35,377 nucleotides of DNA from Mobilitalea sp. (GCA_029974875.1 JARKQP010000023.1:1-35377); one strand, 5' to 3'. Shown: positions 1 through 8,271, counted from the first letter of the stretch. Made by a program: numbers and translations. Notes: generated by a model from the letters alone, not told the origin.

Positions 1-212
1 ACAGGAGTTATACATGAGTATCGTTTTTTAAGAAAACCCAGACCGTTGCCGTCCAGTATGTTGACTTGCCACGCACATTCGCGCAAACTTCTCCCTCCCG
101 GGAATTTTCAATTTTTAATAGTGTACCACGGTTTTGTGCAAAGGTCAACCCAAAAGGATGTAAAATACTGATTCGTCAAACGATATTCATCCATAATAGG
201 CACATTCCCATT

Positions 213-417
213 AACCTAAATGGGCTGAAACCGGGAGACTGACTGGTGGGGGTGAATGTTTTTCCTTTACCGTTACACCAGAGGATAAATGTGCGCCCAT
301 CAATGACATAATCTCCACATGTCAATTGATGGGTCCACATTTATTCTCTGATGTAGAGGTAAGGAAAAACATCACCCCTGCCAGTCAGTCTCCCGGTTTC
401 AGCCTCACAACCTAAAT
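213..417. mobile_element. MITE-like palindromic element with 9-bp flanking direct repeat
   Basis: Two inverted arms, about 223-309 and 318-404, match with only scattered mismatches and small indels. Both outer ends read GGCTGAAACCGGGAGACTGA on their own strand. The element is flanked by a perfect 9-bp direct repeat AACCTAAAT (213-221 and 409-417), as expected of a target-site duplication. The ends are slightly asymmetric: one base separates arm and repeat on the left, four on the right. No reading frame inside. It lies just downstream of the traB-like gene and its transcript hairpin could end that message. Confidence 0.7.
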
Positions 418-437
418 CCAGAGCATCCTTCTTCACC

Positions 438-1595
438 TCAAAACAAACTCCTAATCAAACTAGTCCCCGCAATAAACGTCCCAATCGAAGCCCCCAAATT
501 CGCCATAAACATCACCAGAACCGTCTTCAACAACCGATTCTTATAAAACCCCTTAATCGAAAATATATCCTCCTGCACATTCTGCACATCCTTCACCGTA
601 GGCCTTTTCAAAGCAGCCTCCGCCAGCCCCGTAAACCATCCACAAGCCAACAGCGGATGCAGCGTAGTCAAAGGCGCCGCAACAAAGGAAGTAAGAATAC
701 TAAGCGGATGGGCAAAGGATAGCGCCGTAAAAGCCGCCGCCAAAAGCCCGGTCCATAACACCCACGCAGAAAGCTGCTGCAGCCCGGTCTGAAAATTAAT
801 CACAAAGGAATAAACCAAAATCCCCGTAATCAGCAGCGGAATAATCCAGCCCACCACCTTCGACATAGGGCTGCTAGGCGGAACAACAGAAATTTCCTTT
901 ATATCCTGCTCCTTAAATATCTCTTTTTTAATCCCGGGCACATGTCCCCCACCTAAAACAGCAACCACCTTCTGCCCCGGCGCCTCCTTAATCTTTGCCG
1001 CCAGATACTGATCCCTTTCACTAATCAGGATTTCCCCGATTTTCGGAAATTCCTCCTTCAAGCCTGCCATCGCTGCTTCTATCATATCTTCCTCTAACAG
1101 CTTCTGCAAATCCTCACTGGTGATATCCGTCTCATCCTCTGAACCAAATAACAAGCTGCCAACTAATTTTATCTTATCCCAGAACTTTAATTTCCTCCAG
1201 ATACGCAAAAAGGTCGTCTGGAGATTACGGTCCGCCAGCACCAGAGTGGCTCCGGTCTCATTGGCACTCTCAATTCCCTGTATCATTTCGCCTCCGACAG
1301 GATTCCCTAACTTCAGGGCCATCTTTTTCTGATAGGAGCCGAGGAAAAGATTCGCCACCATAAAGCCCACCTTTTTCTCCTTGATGACCTTAATTAAATC
1401 CGTATCCTCCCAAGCCTTAGGCTTTGTTAAGCTCTGATACCTGTCTTCATCAAGTTCAATACATACGCTGTCCGGACGTTCCTCCTCGATCACCTTCTTT
1501 ACAAGCTCTGCACTTTCCTTTGATACATGTGCTGTTGCAATGAGAAGGATTTCCTTGTCCAGATATTCTATTCTAGTTACATTAGCTTCACTCAT
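438..1595 (-). CDS. TraB/PrgY-family membrane protein
   Basis: Recognised as TraB family (Pfam TraB; enterococcal TraB/PrgY limit pheromone activity, and the fold relates to TIKI-type proteases). The N-terminal part carries ATAHVS near the start, a DRN motif in the middle and GGGHVPG before the membrane part, the conserved positions of the family. The last 130 or so residues form about four hydrophobic segments. An upstream in-frame ATG at 1610 lies inside the ribosome site, whereas the ATG at 1595 follows GGAGG at 8 nt, so I chose 1595 (385 aa, normal for the family). It is monocistronic in appearance. Its physiological role in Clostridia is unknown; peptide or pheromone processing is only an inference from the family name. 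Confidence 0.85.
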   Translation of the reverse strand: MSEANVTRIEYLDKEILLIATAHVSKESAELVKKVIEEERPDSVCIELDEDRYQSLTKPKAWEDTDLIKVIKEKKVGFMVANLFLGSYQKKMALKLGNPVGGEMIQGIESANETGATLVLADRNLQTTFLRIWRKLKFWDKIKLVGSLLFGSEDETDITSEDLQKLLEEDMIEAAMAGLKEEFPKIGEILISERDQYLAAKIKEAPGQKVVAVLGGGHVPGIKKEIFKEQDIKEISVVPPSSPMSKVVGWIIPLLITGILVYSFVINFQTGLQQLSAWVLWTGLLAAAFTALSFAHPLSILTSFVAAPLTTLHPLLACGWFTGLAEAALKRPTVKDVQNVQEDIFSIKGFYKNRLLKTVLVMFMANLGASIGTFIAGTSLIRSLF

Positions 1596-1756
1596 TAAGC
1601 TTTCCTCCATGTGACGACGCTTACGTTGCTTTTATTCCCTATATCTATCCACCATTATCCTTATACATGATGAAAAAATAATCGCCACTTTAGTATACTG
1701 TTCCAGCTCAATTAAGTCAAGTCCGCACAAAAGACTTTAGACCTCGCTCATGGTCA

Positions 1757-2569
1757 TCAGCTCTCAATAAATTTTACTAACGCTTCGTTAAATTCATCCT
1801 TCTGGTCATAGAAGGATGCATGGCCAGAAAATTCAAAGGGCATAAGCTTAGAATTACGAATCATCCGGTGCTGTATTTCTCCTAATTGATAGGGCACCAC
1901 TTTATCATGGATGCCGTGAATGATTAATGTAGGTACCCGGATGGACTCTAAATCGGCAAATAACACTTCCCTGATCCAAGTCTCTGCAACCGCTGCAGTT
2001 GACCAGCCAGCCGCTTGAAATCCCAGCTGGATGAACCACTGTGAGAAAGGCTCCGTGATATACTGAAAGAAAAATATATTTCCAAAATCACGAAGCATCT
2101 GGGGACGGTCCTTATAAGTATCGGCAATAATCTTTTCAACAACCTCTTTATCCAGTCCATAAGGAAAATTGGGACGTTTAATCAGGCTTGGAGCAGCTGC
2201 AGCACAAAGTACAAGCTTACATACACCATATCCTTTGTGGCGTCCCATATACCTTGCTGCCATTGCACCGCCAGTAGAATGTCCTACCAAGGTAAAGTCA
2301 TGTAAATTCAAGGCATCAACTACACATCTCACATCATCTGCCAAGGTATTGTAATCATAGCCGCAAAATGGCTTATCCGATTTACCAAAGCCTCTCGTAT
2401 CGATGCCGATACACCGGTAACCCAATTTGGGCAGCTGATCGAGCTGGTATTCAAATAAATTATAGTTTGCCGGCCAGCCATGAAGGAATACGATTGTTTT
2501 TTTACATTCCGGATTCAGATCCTCCACATATATATTCACATTATCTGCCGTAGCAATATAGTAACCCAT
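1757..2569 (-). CDS. alpha/beta hydrolase
   Basis: A 270-residue alpha/beta-hydrolase-fold enzyme of the haloperoxidase/epoxide-hydrolase type. Visible are the oxyanion-hole motif HGWP at 30-33, the nucleophile elbow GHSTGG with Ser98, a late Asp in IHGIHDKVVP and the catalytic His in FSGHASF near the C-terminus, so the triad is complete. There is no signal peptide, hence probably cytoplasmic. A good GGGAG ribosome site precedes the ATG. It is transcribed in the same direction as the upstream van cluster but is separated from it by a hairpin terminator, so it is probably not a resistance gene. The substrate cannot be told from sequence. Confidence 0.85.
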   Translation of the reverse strand: MGYYIATADNVNIYVEDLNPECKKTIVFLHGWPANYNLFEYQLDQLPKLGYRCIGIDTRGFGKSDKPFCGYDYNTLADDVRCVVDALNLHDFTLVGHSTGGAMAARYMGRHKGYGVCKLVLCAAAAPSLIKRPNFPYGLDKEVVEKIIADTYKDRPQMLRDFGNIFFFQYITEPFSQWFIQLGFQAAGWSTAAVAETWIREVLFADLESIRVPTLIIHGIHDKVVPYQLGEIQHRMIRNSKLMPFEFSGHASFYDQKDEFNEALVKFIES

Positions 2570-2689
2570 ATTAGCTCTCCCTGAGGGATATAAATTATAA
2601 TTATTATATTCATCAGAAAATTAAATGCAACTTCCGGTTTACCCTGCTTACGATATTGGAAGGAGCAATCCTAATTGAATAAAAACATT

Positions 2690-2717
2690 GCACCAGTAGA
2701 TCTTCGTCTGCTGGTGC
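2690..2717 (-). terminator. terminator of the vanG operon
   Basis: An 11-bp stem (GCACCAGTAGA paired with TCTGCTGGTGC, one G-U type mismatch) with the 6-nt loop TCTTCG. On the minus strand it is followed by a T-rich run (TGTTTTTA). It lies 28 bp after the racemase stop codon and ahead of the alpha/beta hydrolase gene. Confidence 0.75.
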
Positions 2718-2744
2718 GATATTTTCAATGGGTTTTAACCCTTT

Positions 2745-3917
2745 TCATTTTCCAAAGTGGGAAAATAATCTCGTCCCCATTCTACTCAGCAATTCATTAG
2801 TTATTGTGCCTGAAGCATCTGCAACCCCGGAAGCCGGTAATTCGCCTTCACCGTCCTTACCAATCAGCGTTGCAATATCTCCTACGCTTACATCAGGAAT
2901 ATCCGTAACATCCACAGCAAGCTGGTCCATACAGACCCGCCCAATGATTGGTGCAGGATAGCCGTGGATCAATGCTTTCCCATTTCCACAGGATAAATTT
3001 CTGGGTAAGCCATCCGCATAGCCTATAGAAAGTATGGCAATCAGGCTATCCCTGCTTGCGGTAAAGGCTCTCCCATACCCCATGCTGTCACCGCTCTTTA
3101 TCTCCCTAATTAAAACAACCTGGGATTTTAGGGACAGAACCGGGCGCAAATCAAGCTGCAATTTTGTTTTATCCTGCGGGGAACTCAATACACCATATAA
3201 TGATACTCCTGCCCTTACATAATTACATTTCAGTTCGGGATAATTTAAGAAACCATAACTGCTTTGTAAATGAATCTTAGGCAGTTTGATACCCTTTTCA
3301 CTAAGCACAGCCAGTAGTCCGAAAAAGCCTTGTATTTGCTTATTCGTAAAATCAACATCCTCTGGAAGATGGCTGTCAGCTACACATAGATGTGAGTAAA
3401 TTCCCTCAATACTGAAATTCCTTGCTTCGAATACCTTTAATATTTTCGCAGTATCATTTACATCAAAGCCCAGGCGGTGCATCCCTGTATCAACCTTTAT
3501 ATGCACCTTGAGACGATAGCCTTGCCTGTGAAGACACTCCGCATGGCCATAATCTACCAGCGTCTGTGAGAGGTCGTATTTACGCAATTCCTTTGCCCTT
3601 AAGGGATTGGTGTAACCAAGAACCAGTATTTCTCCCTGAATTCCATATTGGCGCAGCTTTATCCCTTCATCAATAGTCGCTACCGCAAATGCCTTTACCC
3701 CCATCCGGTTTATGTAGGTTGACACCTTAAAGGCTCCGTGACCATAGGCTTCCGCTTTTACAACAGCCATTAATTCGCAATTCTCTGGCATGGCTTGCTT
3801 TAACGTTCTTACATTGTGCCCCAGATTATTTAAATCAATCTCTATCCATGCCCGGTCTGCCTTTGGCTCTTGTCCGGTGCTGGGTACAGACTTCTCTTTT
3901 ACCTTACGTCTACTCAT
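2745..3917 (-). CDS. vanT: serine/alanine racemase, soluble VanT catalytic domain
   Basis: PLP-dependent fold-III alanine racemase family, closest in feel to the C-terminal domain of VanT, which makes D-Ser for the D-Ala-D-Ser peptidoglycan stem. Visible are the PLP lysine in VVKAEAYGHG (Lys54), the catalytic tyrosine in SIGYADGLPR (Tyr300) and the C-terminal IGRVCMDQ motif. Standard VanT has an N-terminal acyltransferase-like domain with about ten membrane helices that is thought to import L-Ser; here only some 20 hydrophilic residues precede the racemase domain, as in the separately encoded VanTr of vanL clusters. GGAGG lies 7 nt before the ATG and the start overlaps the vanXY end by 8 bp, so the short form is a real start. 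It could instead act mainly as an alanine racemase. Confidence 0.88.
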   Translation of the reverse strand: MSRRKVKEKSVPSTGQEPKADRAWIEIDLNNLGHNVRTLKQAMPENCELMAVVKAEAYGHGAFKVSTYINRMGVKAFAVATIDEGIKLRQYGIQGEILVLGYTNPLRAKELRKYDLSQTLVDYGHAECLHRQGYRLKVHIKVDTGMHRLGFDVNDTAKILKVFEARNFSIEGIYSHLCVADSHLPEDVDFTNKQIQGFFGLLAVLSEKGIKLPKIHLQSSYGFLNYPELKCNYVRAGVSLYGVLSSPQDKTKLQLDLRPVLSLKSQVVLIREIKSGDSMGYGRAFTASRDSLIAILSIGYADGLPRNLSCGNGKALIHGYPAPIIGRVCMDQLAVDVTDIPDVSVGDIATLIGKDGEGELPASGVADASGTITNELLSRMGTRLFSHFGK

Positions 3918-4674
3918 TCCTATTCCTCCAAAGCGTTATAATAAAGCCATCCACGTTGTTGCCTGACACTTGGCAAACAGACTGCTCCGGTACGGAAATT
4001 GTTGCTTTGGCTGTGTCAGATTGCACATAGAATACTTCAATCTGCTTCCCGTTGGTTTCTATCCTCAAATGCTCCTTCCCATATTTGAAGTTCTTGATAA
4101 AGTCGATGTATTCTTCCAGGGAAAGCGCATTGGCATTCATAATATCCGAATGGGGATATCCAACATAGCGAAAATGCCAGGGCTCATGGGCAATTCCCGT
4201 GATCCGTTCTTTCATCCTCTGATAACGTTCAACAAAGCCATAATGTATGGCCGCCTTGCGGAACTCATGGCAAATGCCATCATAGGGAAATTCAGGGCGG
4301 ATAAAGTCAATGACATCCTTTTTTATGCCTAAGTCAATAGCAAGCCCTGTTTGGTGCTCACTATGACCTGGAAGTGCAACAAATTTTCTGGTGAAGCCTT
4401 CGCCGTTATCCCGCAGGGAATCAGCATATATTTGTCTTTGCTCCGTCACAGAACGATACCCGCTTACAGGAATTATTTCATCATAGCAGCGTATCTTTTT
4501 TAGAATAAGCTGCAGAATATTTGCCGCATCACTTTTCATAAGGATCTCCGGAAAGTTTATATCCGCAGGAATGAACCCTTCTTCATGAAACAAACGCAAT
4601 GGATGCTGGGCATTCACCAAAATCAAATTGCCCTTATAAATTTTCTCTTCCTCCAATGTAATCGTCTTCATCAT
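3910..4674 (-). CDS. vanXY: VanXY-type D,D-dipeptidase/D,D-carboxypeptidase
   Basis: Zn-dependent M15B peptidase that hydrolyses D-Ala-D-Ala dipeptide and trims the terminal D-Ala of pentapeptide, removing the vancomycin target. Motifs: SGYRS at 71-75, the zinc site SEHQTGLAID with His107 and Asp114, and the EPWH motif with catalytic Glu164 and zinc ligand His167. At 254 aa it matches the size I recall for VanXY of the vanG type. There is no signal peptide or membrane anchor, so it is cytoplasmic like other VanXY enzymes. It overlaps vanG by 4 bp (ATGA) and vanT by 8 bp, so the three genes are translationally coupled. Confidence 0.93.
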   Translation of the reverse strand: MMKTITLEEEKIYKGNLILVNAQHPLRLFHEEGFIPADINFPEILMKSDAANILQLILKKIRCYDEIIPVSGYRSVTEQRQIYADSLRDNGEGFTRKFVALPGHSEHQTGLAIDLGIKKDVIDFIRPEFPYDGICHEFRKAAIHYGFVERYQRMKERITGIAHEPWHFRYVGYPHSDIMNANALSLEEYIDFIKNFKYGKEHLRIETNGKQIEVFYVQSDTAKATISVPEQSVCQVSGNNVDGFIITLWRNRNE

Positions 4675-5720
4675 ACAAAATACAATCCAATCAGCTTGTC
4701 CAAAAGGTCTTTAAAGGACAAGCCGATGCCTTTCATCATATTTGGGTAACGGCTATGGGAGGTGAAGCCGGGAATGGTATTAACCTCATTAAATACAATT
4801 TCTCCTGAGGGTGTCAGAAACATATCTACCCTGGCAAAGCCGGAGCATCCGAGGGCCTTATAGATAATTTCCGCTGACTCCTGAATCCGTTTTTCGCATG
4901 AAGCGTCAATTCTTGCTGGCATATGGATTTTTGAACTTTTCAGGGTGTATTTCTCGGTGTAATCAAAGAATCCGTCCGTTAGCTCTATCTCGTCTACCCT
5001 TCCAATCAATAAATCACTATCCCCTAATATGGCACAGCCAACCTCAAAGCCCTCAACATTTTCCTCAATAATAACCTCGCTATCGTGCTCAAAGGCTAAG
5101 GAAACCGCTTGAAGCAATTCGTCCTTACCCTGTATTTTGGTTATCCCAAAGGAGGAACCTGCACGAACCGGTTTTACAAACAAAGGATACCTTAAGCCCT
5201 GTACTGCGGAGAAAAGAATGTCCTTCCTCACCGGCTGCTTAATTACAACAGAACGCGGCACAGAAATTCCTGCATGATGCACAATCTGATGCGCCTTATC
5301 CTTGTCCATGCAAAGAGCTGAAGAAAGCGTATTGCAGCCGATCAGCGGGATGCCTGTCAATTCAAGCAAGCCTTGTACTGAGCCATCCTCGCCATTTTTT
5401 CCATGCAGGACAGGAAAAGCCGCATCAAGCTTTGTAATCCTGTTTCCGGCAGGGGTCAATTCAAGAATTCCCCTAATGCTGCGGTTATGTGAGATAACGA
5501 CACTGGTTAGGTTTTCTCTATCCTCCAGCCAGGTATCATTTTTGATCTTCTCGTAAGATCCGGAATACCGGAACCAATCTCCCATTCTGCTGATACCGAT
5601 GGGTATCACTTCATATTTCTTGCTATTTATGTGGGTTAATACCGCATAGGCTGATTGTAAAGATACGGAATATTCCGTGGAGTATCCTCCAAAGACAACT
5701 GCAATTTTCTTTCTGTTCAT
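4671..5720 (-). CDS. vanG: D-alanine--D-serine ligase VanG
   Basis: ATP-grasp D-Ala-D-X ligase of 349 aa. The N-terminal VVFGGYSTEYSVSLQSA, the central FPVLHGKNGEDG, the omega-loop region EKYTLKSSKI and the C-terminal NEVNTIPGFTSHSRYP agree closely with enterococcal and C. difficile VanG as I remember them. The family joins D-Ala to D-Ser, giving low-level vancomycin resistance with teicoplanin susceptibility. RNA from the upstream promoter region carries about 200 nt of leader. The ATG has a strong GGAGGAG site at good spacing. First gene of the vanG-XY-T unit. A house-keeping Ddl is unlikely because the omega loop and neighbours are of the van type. Confidence 0.95.
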   Translation of the reverse strand: MNRKKIAVVFGGYSTEYSVSLQSAYAVLTHINSKKYEVIPIGISRMGDWFRYSGSYEKIKNDTWLEDRENLTSVVISHNRSIRGILELTPAGNRITKLDAAFPVLHGKNGEDGSVQGLLELTGIPLIGCNTLSSALCMDKDKAHQIVHHAGISVPRSVVIKQPVRKDILFSAVQGLRYPLFVKPVRAGSSFGITKIQGKDELLQAVSLAFEHDSEVIIEENVEGFEVGCAILGDSDLLIGRVDEIELTDGFFDYTEKYTLKSSKIHMPARIDASCEKRIQESAEIIYKALGCSGFARVDMFLTPSGEIVFNEVNTIPGFTSHSRYPNMMKGIGLSFKDLLDKLIGLYFV

Positions 5721-5741
5721 ATTTCTCCTCCTTTTTCTTCG

Positions 5742-5771
5742 ACCGGCATATATTCAAACCGGCATATATTC
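5742..5771 (-). repeat. tandem 14-bp repeat in the vanG leader
   Basis: The sequence ACCGGCATATATTC occurs twice (5742-5755 and 5758-5771), 16 bp apart, immediately ahead of the vanG ribosome site. It may be a binding site or a simple local duplication; nothing else identifies it. Confidence 0.6.
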
Positions 5772-5826
5772 TTTCCTCAGCAATTCTCAGCATTTTTATT
5801 GCCCTTTTCTTCAATCCATACAAAGC

Positions 5827-5881
5827 AAAAGAGCATGTCCGCTTCGATATCATAATCATACCGAAATCAGAGATGCTCTTT
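5827..5881 (-). terminator. hairpin in the vanS-vanG leader, possible attenuator
   Basis: Outer arms AAAGAGCAT and ATGCTCTTT enclose an inner stem (TTCGATAT with ATACCGAA, one mismatch). On the minus strand the right arm ends in TTTT. It lies downstream of the VanR-like boxes and upstream of vanG, so it would be in the vanG leader RNA. It could end vanRS read-through or attenuate vanG; the T-run is short, so I keep this tentative. Confidence 0.45.
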
Positions 5882-5920
5882 ATCCGTTTTCCTATACTGG
5901 AATCCTATTTTTTTATAATG

Positions 5921-5943
5921 AATTTCTTACGATTTTCCTACAA
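5921..5943 (-). promoter_or_regulatory. VanR-box-like direct repeats of the vanG promoter
   Basis: On the minus strand TCGTAAGAAATT (5921-5932) agrees with the 12-bp VanR-phosphate site TCGTANGAAANT that I recall from vanA promoters. A second copy, TTGTAGGAAAAT, lies 11 bp upstream and matches at 11 of 12 positions. The upstream copy overlaps the vanS stop codon TAG. A TATAAA at 5912-5917 or a TATAGG at 5891-5896 could be the -10 element; I cannot decide which. Confidence 0.6.
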
Positions 5944-7032
5944 AGCAGGAATCGTCATTTCAAATACAATTAAATCATTTTGGCTCGCAGCTGAAAGCGT
6001 ACCTCCATGCAATTCCACAATTTCCTTCGCAATCGCCAGCCCAAGTCCCGCACCTCCGCTTTTCGTCGTACGGGCAGTGTCCAGACGGTAAAATTGCTCG
6101 AATATCCGCTGCAGTTTTTCCCCTGGAATCGTATTGCCATGGTTTAAAAAAGTAATTCTTACTCCGCCATTTTCCTGCTTAACTGTAATATTAATATTGC
6201 TGTCCACAAAGCTATAATTCACAGCATTCCGAAGTAGATTATCAAAAACACGCTGCATTTTATCGACATCATATTTAATAAATATATCCGGATCTGCCGT
6301 CAGGGTGCAATCCAGTCCTTTTTCTGCGAGCATGGGCTTGAATTCGAAAGTAATCTGCTCCAGCATCCTGGTTAAATTAACCTTGCTTACTTCCAGTGTA
6401 ATATTAGAAAGATTGAATCTTGTTATTTCAAAGAACTCATTAATTAAATCCTCCAGCCGCTCAGCTTTTTCCAGAGAAATGGATAGATACTTTTCCCTAA
6501 GCTCCTCGGATATTTTACTTTCATCCCGCAGCAAGGTAAGATATCCAATGACAGAGGTAAGGGGTGTTTTTAAATCGTGGGCGAGATACACTACCAAATC
6601 ATTCTTTCTTTGTTCGGCTTCCTTCGCGATTCGTTCATTTTCCTGGATATTCATTTTGGTCCGGTTTATTTTAGCCTCGATTTCCTTGAGCTGCTCCGAT
6701 AATTCGATTAAGCCCTTATCATCCTGATATATTTGCTCCAAAGCATCTGTAATCTCTTGGATATAAGAAAATGGTTTTCTCCAGTAATATAAAAATATCG
6801 CAATATAGCCCAAAACAATATATGCAAAAGCAAAAACATCTCTTCTCAAGTCCAACCATTGAACAATGATATACAATAATTCCTTACCAAACCATGTTCT
6901 CATATTATATATGTTAACGGCGGCAAAATAGATAATAACACCAGAAATGGTATATAGAAATAGTGCTATTAGCAATCTTAAAAATATGGATTTTCGTAAT
7001 CTATCAGAAAAAGTATTCTTTCTATTCCTCAA
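5938..7032 (-). CDS. vanS: VanS-type sensor histidine kinase
   Basis: Membrane sensor kinase that activates VanR when glycopeptide is present. Two membrane helices lie near the N-terminus with a short extracellular loop, as in VanSG-like kinases. The phosphoacceptor region reads LAHDLKTPLTSVIGYL (His152 counted from the TTG start), followed by the N box (NLLRNAVNYS), F box (IFEQFYRLD) and G2 box (GGAGLGLAIA). The frame is open back to an ATG at 7101, but that would overlap vanR by 80 bp; the TTG at 7032, 12 nt after a G-run, gives 364 aa and a short overlap, close to VanSG length. The start is therefore an inference. The stop codon lies inside the upstream VanR box. Confidence 0.88.
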   Translation of the reverse strand: MRNRKNTFSDRLRKSIFLRLLIALFLYTISGVIIYFAAVNIYNMRTWFGKELLYIIVQWLDLRRDVFAFAYIVLGYIAIFLYYWRKPFSYIQEITDALEQIYQDDKGLIELSEQLKEIEAKINRTKMNIQENERIAKEAEQRKNDLVVYLAHDLKTPLTSVIGYLTLLRDESKISEELREKYLSISLEKAERLEDLINEFFEITRFNLSNITLEVSKVNLTRMLEQITFEFKPMLAEKGLDCTLTADPDIFIKYDVDKMQRVFDNLLRNAVNYSFVDSNINITVKQENGGVRITFLNHGNTIPGEKLQRIFEQFYRLDTARTTKSGGAGLGLAIAKEIVELHGGTLSAASQNDLIVFEMTIPAL

Positions 7033-7726
7033 TTTTATAGCCGACCCCCCATACCGTTTTAATAAATTTAGGATTTTTAGCTGGTTCACGAAGTTTTTCA
7101 CGCAAGCGTCCGATATGTGCCATAACGGTATTGTTGTTATTATCTAAATACTTCTCTCCCCATACCGCTTCAAATAATTCTTCCGATGAGACCACCTTAC
7201 CCCTATGCTCACATAAGTACCAGAGAATAGAGAATTCAAGAGGGGTGAGTGTAATTTCCTTGCCATATAAGGTGCATTTGTGTGTATCCTTGTTGATAAT
7301 CAGTCCTTTAATATCATACTCATTTACATCCTGAAGGCCTTTTTCGATGTTATTATTGTATCTCATATAACGCCGTAGCTGAGTTTTTACTCTTGCTACA
7401 ACCTCTAGGGGGTTGAAGGGCTTTGTAATATAGTCATCCGCGCCTATGGTAAGACCCATGATTTTATCCGTATCTTCCACCTTAGCCGTTAGCATGATGA
7501 CCGGAAAGAAGAATTTTTCACGGATTTTCTGGCAGATATGAAAGCCGCTGATATCCGGAAGCATAACGTCTAAAATTGCCATATCCAGTTTTGTCGATTC
7601 AATGCACTGCAACGCATCCATGCCTTTATAGAACTTGTATACTGTATACCCGTCATTTTTTAGATAGAGTTCAATTAAATCTGCTATTTCTTTTTCATCG
7701 TCTACGATCAGAATACTTTCATTCAT
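7022..7726 (-). CDS. vanR: VanR-type response regulator
   Basis: OmpR/PhoB-family regulator of 234 aa: receiver domain with acidic pocket (Asp9, Asp10), phosphorylated Asp53 in LDVMLPD and Lys in ITKPFNP, then a winged-helix DNA-binding domain ending in KTVWGVGYKIE. Partner of the adjacent kinase; together they should switch on the promoter upstream of vanG. Ribosome site AAGGAGA lies 12 nt before the ATG, a little far. The gene has its own sigma-A-like promoter upstream. Assignment to VanR rests on the cluster as well as on the sequence. Confidence 0.92.
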   Translation of the reverse strand: MNESILIVDDEKEIADLIELYLKNDGYTVYKFYKGMDALQCIESTKLDMAILDVMLPDISGFHICQKIREKFFFPVIMLTAKVEDTDKIMGLTIGADDYITKPFNPLEVVARVKTQLRRYMRYNNNIEKGLQDVNEYDIKGLIINKDTHKCTLYGKEITLTPLEFSILWYLCEHRGKVVSSEELFEAVWGEKYLDNNNNTVMAHIGRLREKLREPAKNPKFIKTVWGVGYKIEE

Positions 7727-7820
7727 ATCAGTTTTTATCTCCTTGTTATCTGGTACAGGCTCTATGGTTAATCGCCGGTTAATTTTAATGTAAATTGCTC
7801 TTATTAATCATAGCAGTTTT

Positions 7821-7849
7821 ATAATACCCCTTAACAAGTAAATATACAA
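7821..7849 (-). promoter_or_regulatory. vanRS promoter
   Basis: On the minus strand TTGTAT (7844-7849), a 17-bp spacer and TATTAT (7821-7826), a reasonable sigma-A promoter about 95 bp ahead of vanR. No copy of the VanR-like box was seen here, so vanRS may be constitutive. Confidence 0.55.
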
Positions 7850-7861
7850 TTGATTTTTCCG

Positions 7862-7912
7862 TCCAAAGCTAATACCCATTGTCCTATAATATGTAGCATT
7901 TGCCATTCCCCA
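7862..7912 (-). pseudogene. remnant of an MFS transporter gene
   Basis: About 50 bp match part of the intact MFS gene downstream (near 8463-8513) at roughly 80 percent. Read on the minus strand in frame it gives GMANATYYRTMGISFG against GSANATYYATMDISFG in the intact protein. The similarity stops on both sides. This is a decayed piece of a second copy of the transporter. Confidence 0.75.
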
Positions 7913-7958
7913 CAGTTAGTGCTTTAAAAATCAAATATACTTTATACCTCTCGTATGC

Positions 7959-7964
7959 TACAAT
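7959..7964 (+). promoter_or_regulatory. -10 element of the coiled-coil gene
   Basis: TACAAT 30 bp before the ATG; the -35 region is AT-rich without a clear hexamer. The ribosome site AGGGGGA (7980-7986) stands 7 nt before the start. Confidence 0.4.
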
Positions 7965-7993
7965 AAACCTATCATACATAGGGGGACAAGTGC

Positions 7994-8254
7994 ATGACGG
8001 ACAATGAATTATTATTAGCCATATCCGATATGATGGACAAGAAGCTTGATCCAATCAAGAATGATGTCAGAGACATTAGGACATCCATGGAAAATGACGT
8101 TTTACCACGGTTACAGAACATCGAAAATTGCTACACAACAGCTTACAAACGTTATCAGTCCGGCATCAACCAAATCGAAACTATGCAATCAGATATTGAC
8201 ATAATCAAAAAGGTAGTTATGGAGCACTCAGAAAAGCTCCAAAAAATTTCATAG
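7994..8254 (+). CDS. small coiled-coil protein of unknown function
   Basis: An 86-residue hydrophilic protein with no cysteine pair, signal or membrane segment. Heptad-like spacing of Ile/Leu/Met through DPIKNDVRDIRTSMENDVLPRL and again through the C-terminal third suggests a helical coiled coil. It has a strong ribosome site (AGGGGGA, 7 nt) and a plausible promoter. It is real rather than a chance frame because a decayed second copy of its 3' end (9820-9909) keeps the reading frame and the stop. It stands alone on the plus strand, convergent with the MFS gene. I do not recognise a named family and propose no function. Confidence 0.75.
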   Translation: MTDNELLLAISDMMDKKLDPIKNDVRDIRTSMENDVLPRLQNIENCYTTAYKRYQSGINQIETMQSDIDIIKKVVMEHSEKLQKIS

Positions 8255-8271
8255 CCTCAAAAACTCAGCGG

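Noticed and set aside
1690..1745. Short AAGTC/GACTT hairpin behind the alpha/beta hydrolase gene
   Set aside because: Only five base pairs and no T-run; not supported as a terminator.
5623..5859. 78-codon frame in the vanG leader and 5' end of vanG
   Set aside because: No ribosome site and its second half overlaps vanG in another frame; the stem-loop explains the conserved-looking part better.
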